Part shown: one piece after another, positions 1-6,720 of the stretch | Position numbering within the stretch: position 1 is the first letter of the stretch | Layout: each line of letters starts with the position of its first letter | NCBI GenBank assembly: GCA_020054675.1 | Contig: JAIHAL010000005.1 | Location: 124,001-188,000, forward strand | DNA: 64,000 bases | Direction: 5' to 3' | From: Oscillospiraceae bacterium | GTDB lineage: Bacteria > Bacillota > Clostridia > Oscillospirales > Ruminococcaceae | Position numbers and translations under genes: made by a program | Notes under the pieces: generated by a model | What the model was told of the DNA's origin: nothing | Seen by the model: the letters and a program-made list of their open reading frames with translations, nothing else | Database searches by the model: none

Positions 1-98
1 GGAATATCTCAGAGGAATACACTGAAAAAAGCATGCTGCAAAAAGTGTACAACAGCGACAAAGTGATAACTCTTGATGAACTTCCGGATTTTGATTGA
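1..98 (+). CDS. C-terminal end of an unrecognised protein (partial)
   Basis: An open frame enters from the left edge in the frame beginning at base 3 and stops at the TGA at 96-98, giving about 31 residues that end in ITLDELPDFD. The composition is hydrophilic and normal for a real protein C-terminus, and the reading stays open from the edge. No family can be assigned from so short a tail. It is followed by 229 bp of intergenic DNA and a promoter for the next gene, so it probably belongs to a separate upstream unit. Confidence 0.5.
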   Translation, partial: NISEEYTEKSMLQKVYNSDKVITLDELPDFD

Positions 99-265
99 CG
101 TTAATATTTATTCCTTGCTTTAATGAAGGCGGTCTTGTCAGCAGTCGGAAAATAGTGGTTTGTTGTTCGTACCCGTATCTTTACTTTTCAAGCTTTTATT
201 TTAAAATAACAGGCCTCTAATTTCCGACTTCTAAAAATTTTTGCATCTTTTCGTACAATAATCAA

Positions 266-294
266 TTTACAAATTGCTGCCGATGTAGTATAGT
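266..294 (+). promoter_or_regulatory. Candidate sigma-A promoter for the heparinase-like gene
   Basis: TTTACA at 266-271 and TATAGT at 289-294 are separated by 17 bp, and the start codon of the lyase gene follows 33 bp later. The rest of the 99-327 spacer is AT-rich and shows no other feature. Confidence 0.5.
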
Positions 295-327
295 ATAGTT
301 GATATTTTATGAAAGGGGTTTCTAATA

Positions 328-2097
328 ATGGAAAACCTCCTTGATGCGTTAAAAGAAAAAGATTTTACGCTTTTTCCCGAATGCTTTGACAGGGCCAAAA
401 AAGAAAAAATCCTGCATTTGCCTTTTTATAAGGAAATGATTAGGGAACTTTTGGAATTTGAAAAATCCACAAGGGAAAAGGATTTTCCATCCCTGCCGTT
501 TTCGCTTTTCAGGCTTTTTGATGAAACAGGCGACAGGGAAAAATATCAGGAAAAATATTTTTTAAGGCGCAAAATTGCAAATACATATGCCCTGATGTAC
601 CTGCTTTACGGCAAAAAGGAATATCTTTCACGGCTTGAGGACTGCCTTTGGAAAATATGCGGAGAATATACATGGTGTCTGCCGGCGCATCTTGGTTCTA
701 TCCTTGAATATTCGCCGGAGCACAAAACCGTTTTAGACCTTTTTAACTGTGAAACTGCCGCGTCACTCTCCGAAATGCTTTATCTCCTCAAAGGCAGGCT
801 GCACTCCGCCGTTGAAAACAGGGTGCGTGATGAAATCTTTAAAAGAGTACTTTCCCCGTTTTCATCTTCACCGCCGCAGTGGTGGGAAAGCTCCAAAATG
901 AACTGGGCATCGGTATGCGCATCTTCAATAGGCATTGCTTCAATTTATCTCATTGAAGATGAAAATGCCCTTTTCCCCATCCTTCAAAGGGTAATTTCCG
1001 CTCTTAACAGCTTCCTTTCGGGATTCTCAAGCGATGGCGCCTGCCTTGAAGGAATGCTTTACTGGAATTACGGGCTTGGATTCTTTACTTATTTTTCTGT
1101 TTTGCTGAGCGAAAGGACAGGCGGAAAAATAAATCTTTCCCAAGATGAAAGAGTGAGAAAAGCGGCGGCCTTTCAGCAGAATTTCATGCTTGATGATTTG
1201 AATGCCGCAAGCTTTTCGGATTCCCCGCCGCAAAACAGGTTCATTTTAGGCTTTTCGCATAGGCTTTCAAAGCTTTTTGCCGAAATAACTCCTCCGCACT
1301 TTTCATGCTCATCCGGAGCGTTTGGCGACAACTGTTTCAGATGGCAGCACATGGTCAGAAACTTCTTTTGGAGCGAGCCGCAATCAACCGGCGGACTTGG
1401 TGAATGTTCATGCTTTTATAAAGACGCAGGGCTTTTTTTAAGACGGATAAAAAGAAAAAACGCCTTTGTTTCCTTTGCCGCAAAGGCAGGCCATAACGAC
1501 GAGCCGCATAATCACAACGACATAGGCAGTTTTATCCTTTTTTGCAGCGGAAAGCAAATCTTTGCCGACCCCGGCAGCGGTGAATATACAAGGGAATATT
1601 TCAGCGATGGTCGGTATGGGCTTATTGCCACATCATCACGCGGACACAGCGTGCCTATCATAGACTCCAAATTCCAAATGCCGGGAAATGAACAAAAAGG
1701 AAAAATCATAACCGCCTTGCATAAGAAAAATTCAAGCAAATTTGAAATTGAATTTTCAAAGGCATATAAAAATCCCTCAATGCTGCATTTAAAAAGGACT
1801 TTTATCTTTGACAATAAAAATCTTTGCCTTGATTTGATTGATGATTTCCTTTTTGATACTCCTCTGCCGGCAAAGGAACGCTTTGTGACATTTATTCCTC
1901 CAAAAATAATCGGCAATGAAGTTTTTATAGGAAACTATGCCAAGATTTCCGTTCAAGGCATCAATATCTCCCCCAAAATAAGCGAAGAGGAATTTTTGTT
2001 GAATTCACCGGACAGAAAAAAGCTTTACATTATAGATTTTGAAATCCCGCCGCAAAAAGAAATTAAAGCAGCCTTTAAAATTCAAATAACGGAGTGA
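328..2097 (+). CDS. Heparinase II/III family protein (polysaccharide lyase-like)
   Basis: This 589-residue protein has the heparinase II/III layout: an N-terminal alpha/alpha toroid (about 1-340, with the segments MNWASVCASS and DGACLEGMLYWNYGLGF) and a C-terminal beta-sandwich. The sandwich begins near 370 and carries the His/Asn-rich motif AGHNDEPHNHND at about 389-400, followed by DPGSGEYTREYF, as in this family's catalytic and metal region. There is no signal peptide, so it probably acts in the cytoplasm on imported acidic oligosaccharides by beta-elimination. The start ATG follows AAAGGGG at good spacing. A DUF2264 gene follows after 6 bp, so the two form an operon. The substrate (uronic-acid-containing glycan) is inferred from the family only. 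Confidence 0.82.
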   Translation: MENLLDALKEKDFTLFPECFDRAKKEKILHLPFYKEMIRELLEFEKSTREKDFPSLPFSLFRLFDETGDREKYQEKYFLRRKIANTYALMYLLYGKKEYLSRLEDCLWKICGEYTWCLPAHLGSILEYSPEHKTVLDLFNCETAASLSEMLYLLKGRLHSAVENRVRDEIFKRVLSPFSSSPPQWWESSKMNWASVCASSIGIASIYLIEDENALFPILQRVISALNSFLSGFSSDGACLEGMLYWNYGLGFFTYFSVLLSERTGGKINLSQDERVRKAAAFQQNFMLDDLNAASFSDSPPQNRFILGFSHRLSKLFAEITPPHFSCSSGAFGDNCFRWQHMVRNFFWSEPQSTGGLGECSCFYKDAGLFLRRIKRKNAFVSFAAKAGHNDEPHNHNDIGSFILFCSGKQIFADPGSGEYTREYFSDGRYGLIATSSRGHSVPIIDSKFQMPGNEQKGKIITALHKKNSSKFEIEFSKAYKNPSMLHLKRTFIFDNKNLCLDLIDDFLFDTPLPAKERFVTFIPPKIIGNEVFIGNYAKISVQGINISPKISEEEFLLNSPDRKKLYIIDFEIPPQKEIKAAFKIQITE

Positions 2098-2103
2098 TTT
2101 AAA

Positions 2104-3933
2104 GTGAAGATATGCAACGAAGCTTCAAAAAATCCCTTAAAGACAAGGGATGATTTTGCCCTTGCTTTGACCCAGATTTTGGAGCCGCTCAAGCCTTTTT
2201 ACAGCAAAGGCCGGGCAAGGCTTGAGCTTGAAGACGGCTATACCGCGCACTATCCAATAGGCGTTGCCGAATTGGAGGGATTCTCCCGCGTGCTTTGGGG
2301 AGTAGCTCCCCTGCTTCACGGAGGATTTAAATCCGATTTTGAGGAAATCTGCCTTTGCGGCTTAAAAAACGGCACAAATCCGGAGCATGAGGAATATTGG
2401 GGAGATATTGGCGATTTTGACCAGCGCATGGTCGAATGCGCCGCAATTTCCCTGCTGCTCCTGCTTTGTCCGGAAAAATTCTGGGTTCCGCTTTCAGATG
2501 CGGAAAAAAGCAGGCTCTCCTCATGGCTTTTTCAGATAAACAATCATAAAATCCACGAATGCAACTGGCTTTTGTTTGATGTCATGGTAAATATGGCACT
2601 TAAAAAAATCGGTGCCGAATACGACCAAAAACGCATGGAAGAATGTCTTGACAGCGTGGAGGGCTATTATCTTTCAAACGGCTGGTATTCGGATGGAAAG
2701 GGCGCTCACTGCGATTATTACACTTCTTTTGCAATACATTATTATCAGCTTTTATATTCAAAATTCATGGCGGAGGATGACCCGGAAAGGTCCAAGCTTT
2801 ACAAGGCTCGCGCCTGCGAATTTGCAAAGGAATTCATATACTGGTTCTCGGATGGGGGCAGCGCTCTTCCTTACGGAAGAAGCCTTACATACCGTTTTGC
2901 GCAATGCGCTTTTTGGGGAGCGCTTGCCTTTGCGGAAGCGGAAGCCTTCCCTCTTGGCGTTATAAAGGGAATTATTTTAAGGAATTTAAGATGGTGGTTT
3001 GAAAAGCCTATTTTTTCAAGGGATGGGATTTTAACCATAGGCTATGCCTATTCAAATCCCTTTATGTCGGAGGATTACAATTCCTTTACATCTCCATACT
3101 GGGGACTTAAAGCATTTTTGCCGCTTGCCCTGCCGGCCTCGCATCCGTTCTGGCAGGCAAAGGAAGAACCGCTGCCCACACTTGAAAAAAGCCATATGCA
3201 AAAAGAAGCAAGATTTATCATTGAAAGAAACGGAGGAGAGGTTTTTGCCTTTACAAGCGGATATGAATTTACAAACTGGCATATGCACTGCGTGCCGAAA
3301 TATGAAAAATTCGTTTACTCCACGCTTTTCGGATTTAGCGTACCAAGACAGCCGTATTTCCTCCCGCACGGAGCATATGACTGCACGCTTGCTTTAAGCA
3401 GGGATGACGGAGTTTCATTTTCAGTAAAGCGTTTTAATGAAAAGAGCGAAATAACCTCCGACAGAATAACCATGTTTTGGAAGGCGTGGGATGGCACAGA
3501 AGTAAAAACAACCATTATTCCCGGAGCGCCATGGCACATAAGGATACATGAAATAAGCACCGAAAACGAAATTCTTGCTTTTGACGGCGGATTTGCCTTT
3601 CCGATTGAGGGCAAAAACTATTGGGGCGGATTTGAAAAGCTCGAAAGCCAAAACTCGGCATTTATAAAATCAAAGCTTTCAAGCGGCGTATTGCTGCTTT
3701 GGGGAGATGGTGAGGCACAAACGGTATTCCCCACTCCAAACACAAATCTGCTTTACCACAAAACAGCGATTCCAACCGCAAAATTTAAAGTCCCTGCCGG
3801 AAAAAGCATAATTGCAGCCGCCTTTTACGGCGGAGAGGCCGGATGTGAAAATGAAATCCCTTTTGCAACAACAGAAAACGGAATGTTAAAAATATTTGCC
3901 GGCGGAAAGGAAGTCTTTTCAGGAAAGATTTAA
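2104..3933 (+). CDS. DUF2264 domain protein, probable cytoplasmic glycan-degrading enzyme
   Basis: The 609-residue product matches the DUF2264 family: an alpha/alpha-barrel-like N-terminal part (GYTAHYPIGVAELEGFSRVLWG near 45-67, WLLFDVMVNMAL near 155-166) and a beta-rich C-terminal part. The start is GTG at 2104, preceded by GGAG at 2091-2094, which overlaps the stop region of the lyase gene. No signal peptide is visible. Some members of this family have been described as exo-acting glycosidases on glucuronic-acid-capped glycans (from memory), which fits the heparinase-like partner upstream. The exact activity here is unknown. A strong terminator follows directly. Confidence 0.8.
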   Translation: MKICNEASKNPLKTRDDFALALTQILEPLKPFYSKGRARLELEDGYTAHYPIGVAELEGFSRVLWGVAPLLHGGFKSDFEEICLCGLKNGTNPEHEEYWGDIGDFDQRMVECAAISLLLLLCPEKFWVPLSDAEKSRLSSWLFQINNHKIHECNWLLFDVMVNMALKKIGAEYDQKRMEECLDSVEGYYLSNGWYSDGKGAHCDYYTSFAIHYYQLLYSKFMAEDDPERSKLYKARACEFAKEFIYWFSDGGSALPYGRSLTYRFAQCAFWGALAFAEAEAFPLGVIKGIILRNLRWWFEKPIFSRDGILTIGYAYSNPFMSEDYNSFTSPYWGLKAFLPLALPASHPFWQAKEEPLPTLEKSHMQKEARFIIERNGGEVFAFTSGYEFTNWHMHCVPKYEKFVYSTLFGFSVPRQPYFLPHGAYDCTLALSRDDGVSFSVKRFNEKSEITSDRITMFWKAWDGTEVKTTIIPGAPWHIRIHEISTENEILAFDGGFAFPIEGKNYWGGFEKLESQNSAFIKSKLSSGVLLLWGDGEAQTVFPTPNTNLLYHKTAIPTAKFKVPAGKSIIAAAFYGGEAGCENEIPFATTENGMLKIFAGGKEVFSGKI

Positions 3934-3937
3934 AAAT

Positions 3938-3973
3938 GTGCCTGCGAAAAAACCGCAGGCAAATTTTTTCTTT
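3938..3973 (+). terminator. Rho-independent terminator of the lyase/DUF2264 operon
   Basis: The arms GCCTGCG (3940-3946) and CGCAGGC (3954-3960) form a 7-bp stem with a short A-rich loop, followed by AAATTTTTTC. It lies 6 bp after the stop codon. Confidence 0.85.
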
Positions 3974-3978
3974 ACTTC

Positions 3979-4006
3979 TTGACAAAAAAACAAAAGAATG
4001 TATAAT
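3979..4006 (+). promoter_or_regulatory. Promoter of the TetR-type regulator
   Basis: TTGACA (3979-3984) and TATAAT (4001-4006) are both consensus, with a 16-bp spacer. The expected start site lies just before the palindrome at 4013-4022. Confidence 0.8.
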
Positions 4007-4012
4007 ATTAAA

Positions 4013-4022
4013 CAACCGGTTA
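4013..4022 (+). promoter_or_regulatory. Candidate TetR operator (autoregulation)
   Basis: AACCGGTT at 4014-4021 is palindromic and sits between the -10 box and the ribosome binding site of the TetR gene. It shares the half-site CGGTTA with the stronger palindrome at 5266-5279 in front of the radical SAM gene. Binding by this regulator is inferred. Confidence 0.45.
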
Positions 4023-4044
4023 AATAACAATGGAGGAAAATATT

Positions 4045-4754
4045 TTGGAATTTATTGAAAATAATGAGGCAAAAGAAAGAATTTTAAATGCGGCGGTTGA
4101 ACTTTTTTCAAAAAAAGGCTTTGACGGGGCAAGAGTAAACGAAATTGCCGAAGCGGCAAAAGTAAACAAAGCACTTATATATTATTATTTTAAAAATAAA
4201 GAAGACATACTTGATTATCTTGTGAATATGCTTTTAGAAAATGTAACCTCCATTGCGCTTGATTTTATTCACGGCAATATTGTGGAGATGATAAAAGCGG
4301 CTCACTTGATATTTTGCCGGACAGACTCCATTTTGCAAATGAAAATTCCTTAAAGGATTTTCTGCAAAATGCTAGACTTTGCTATGAAAAGATTCTTGAT
4401 TTTGTGCTCGAAAACAGGGCAATTTTAAGAATTTTAATGCTGGAATCCCTTAAAAACAGCAAGCACCATAATGCGCTCTTTGAATTCATGAGCTTAAATG
4501 ACACGAAAACAAACCTGATTTTAAAAACCATTTCAGAGGCCGACAGCGATTTTTGCTTTTCAGAAGACATGACCATATTTAATTTTTTCTTTTCCATTAT
4601 TCCTTTGGTAAGTTTTGCGGCATATTATGATGATTTCAGAAATATCAATAGATTAAGTGAGGACAAAATGAAAAATTCTTTTCTTGATTCTTTCGAAGTT
4701 GTTTTTTCTTCCCTCGTTTCCGGCAATGATATTTTATTAAAAAATGAAAATTAA
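4045..4754 (+). pseudogene. TetR/AcrR family regulator, interrupted by a -1 frameshift
   Basis: The N-terminal half encodes a typical TetR helix-turn-helix (AKERILNAAVELFSKKGF, then NEIAEAAKVNKALIYYYFKNKEDIL). This frame stops at 4351-4353. The C-terminal ligand-binding half continues in another frame to 4754 (SLDILPDRLHFANEN onward). Adding one A to the A-run at 4293-4296 joins the halves into one protein of about 236 residues, so a single-base loss in a homopolymer is the simplest explanation. A sequencing error or ribosomal slippage on AAAA cannot be excluded. TTG at 4045 is the likelier start, because GGAGG at 4032-4036 lies 8 bp upstream; the ATG at 4030 overlaps this site. The likely target is the radical SAM gene downstream. 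Confidence 0.75.
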
Positions 4755-5265
4755 AGATTGCTAAGACATGCAAACTAAAAGATTTGCTTTTTAGAAGTTA
4801 GAAATTAAAAATAAAAGAACCCTGCCTTAATGGGAAAAGATTTTCTACTAATAAAGTCATTAAGGCAAGCAAAATAAAAAGACCTGCTTTTCGCAGTAAA
4901 ATTGGAATGGTGAGCACCAAATCGAAAAGCAGGTCAACAAAAGCAAGCCGTTATTCGCCGAGCAGGACGCAAGCGAATGCGTGGCGTCCGTTGCCGGCGA
5001 ATAGGCGGATTAAGACGCATAAAGCAGGCGCTTTTTGGTGACTTTTTGTCGCCGGACAAAAAGTCACTGGGGGTAACTTGATAACTTTGTTTGCTTTAAA
5101 AGTAAGTAAAGGGGGCAAAGCCACCTTCAAAACAAAGCAAGACAACAAAATCTAACTACTAACAACTATAAACTAACTACTAACATGGTAAAAATATTTA
5201 CCATACTTAAATTCAAGTTTTAAAAATTTTGCTGCATTTTTTGCAGTAAAATTTTTATCATAAAT
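4755..5265. other. Hairpin-rich intergenic region
   Basis: No gene was found in this spacer, but it is packed with inverted repeats. They are: 10-bp arms TGCCTTAATG (4823-4832) and CATTAAGGCA (4858-4867); 13-bp arms GACCTGCTTTTCG (4881-4893) and CGAAAAGCAGGTC (4923-4935); a two-tier hairpin TATTCGCCG (4952-4960)/CGGCGAATA (4995-5003) enclosing GGACGC/GCGTCC; a perfect 13-bp hairpin GTGACTTTTTGTC/GACAAAAAGTCAC with a 4-base loop (5038-5067); and a 16-bp hairpin at 5221-5257. CTAACTACTAAC occurs twice (5152-5163, 5173-5184). Candidates are a structured RNA, a decayed mobile repeat or stacked terminators. Confidence 0.7.
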
Positions 5266-5279
5266 TAACCGAACGGTTA
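5266..5279 (+). promoter_or_regulatory. TetR-type operator before the radical SAM gene
   Basis: TAACCG-AA-CGGTTA is a perfect 6-bp inverted repeat with a 2-bp centre, ending 5 bp before the AAGGAGG ribosome binding site. It resembles operators bound by TetR-family dimers, and its half-site recurs at the neighbouring TetR gene. Confidence 0.6.
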
Positions 5280-5299
5280 GTCAAAAGGAGGAAATATTT

Positions 5300-6661
5300 A
5301 TGAACATTAAAAAAACTGCGGTGGACCTTTTACTTGGGTACCTTTCAGATAAACCCATGGAAAAACTGCCGGTTATGTTCAGCATTGCCGAAAAAATAGA
5401 CAAAGAGCATTTATTTGAACCGCAAATAACAGCAATGAAGAAGGCTTTGCTTGAAGAGGACGGAAATTGGCGGCGCCTTACCGAGGATTTGTTTAACGAA
5501 GTGGATTTGAAAGTGCTGCAAAAACTCGTAAGCTGCTTTGTTGTGAACGAAAACCTTGAAGGTTGGGCGCGTTCCCGTGCGGCGGAGGAAAAATACGACT
5601 GCAATATACCCTGGGCAATCCTCATGGACCCCACAAGCGCATGCAACCTCTCCTGCACAGGATGCTGGGCAGCTCAATACGGCAACAAAAACAACCTTTC
5701 ATATGAAACTATGGATTCAATATGCCGTCAAGGCAAAGAGCTTGGCGTTTATTTTTACATATTCTCCGGCGGCGAGCCGCTTGTGCGCAAAGATGATATA
5801 ATAAGGCTTTGCGAAGCACATCGCGATTGCTATTTCTTTGCCTTTACTAACGGAACCCTTGTAGATGAAAAATTCTGCAAAGAGCTTTTGCGTGTCGGAA
5901 ATTTTGCGCTGGCCTTTTCAATTGAGGGCAATGAGGAAGCAACCGACATGAGAAGAGGCAAGGGAACCTATCAAAAAGTAATTAAAGCAATGGAACTCAT
6001 GAAAAAATATAAGCTCCTCTTTGGATATTCAACCTGCTACCACAGATACAACACCGAAAGCGTCGGCTCGGATGAATTCATTGACGATATGATAAGGCGC
6101 GGCTGCCGTTTCTCATGGAATTTCACCTATATGCCGGTCGGAAAGGATGCAAAGCTTGACCTTCTTGCAACTCCGGAACAGCGTGCGTATATGTACAACC
6201 GAGTACGTGAAATAAGGGCAACAAAGCCGATATTTGCAATGGATTTCTGGAATGACGGGGAATTCACCGAAGGCTGCATTGCAGGAGGCAGGCGCTACCT
6301 GCACATAAATGCGGCAGGCGATGTTGAACCTTGCGCATTCATACACTACTCCAATGTAAACATTCATGACGTAAGCCTTATTGAGGCTCTCAAATCACCT
6401 CTTTTCATGGCATACAGAAGGGGCCAGCCGTTCAATCACAATCATTTGCGTCCATGTCCCCTGCTTGACAATCCGGAAGCTCTTGCAAGGATGGTAAAGG
6501 AGTCCGGAGCAAAATCAACGGATATGCAGGCTCCCGAGGATGTCGATGAACTTTGCTCAAAAACCATCCCCGCCGCTGAAAAATGGGCCCCAGAGGCCGA
6601 ACGTCTATGGGCTGAAAATCCCAAAAGCCAAAAAATACTTGAAAAGTACACCTGCTCTTGA
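5300..6661 (+). CDS. Radical SAM protein of unknown substrate
   Basis: This 453-residue protein carries the radical SAM cluster motif CNLSCTGC (Cys115, Cys119, Cys122), then FSGGEPLVR for SAM binding and SIEGNEEATD in the barrel. A C-terminal Cys-bearing region (EGCIAGGRRYLHINAAGDVEPC, then RPCPLL) resembles a SPASM/twitch-type auxiliary cluster region. The N-terminal ~100 residues are a helical extension. It starts at ATG 5300 after AAGGAGG. The upstream operator and TetR gene suggest ligand-controlled expression. Related proteins are common in Clostridia beside TetR genes, but no reaction is established, so none is assigned. Confidence 0.85.
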   Translation: MNIKKTAVDLLLGYLSDKPMEKLPVMFSIAEKIDKEHLFEPQITAMKKALLEEDGNWRRLTEDLFNEVDLKVLQKLVSCFVVNENLEGWARSRAAEEKYDCNIPWAILMDPTSACNLSCTGCWAAQYGNKNNLSYETMDSICRQGKELGVYFYIFSGGEPLVRKDDIIRLCEAHRDCYFFAFTNGTLVDEKFCKELLRVGNFALAFSIEGNEEATDMRRGKGTYQKVIKAMELMKKYKLLFGYSTCYHRYNTESVGSDEFIDDMIRRGCRFSWNFTYMPVGKDAKLDLLATPEQRAYMYNRVREIRATKPIFAMDFWNDGEFTEGCIAGGRRYLHINAAGDVEPCAFIHYSNVNIHDVSLIEALKSPLFMAYRRGQPFNHNHLRPCPLLDNPEALARMVKESGAKSTDMQAPEDVDELCSKTIPAAEKWAPEAERLWAENPKSQKILEKYTCS

Positions 6662-6720
6662 TTGATTTTTCATAAAAAATGGGTACAATTTAAGGAGATG
6701 GATTTTAAAAAAATGAAGGG

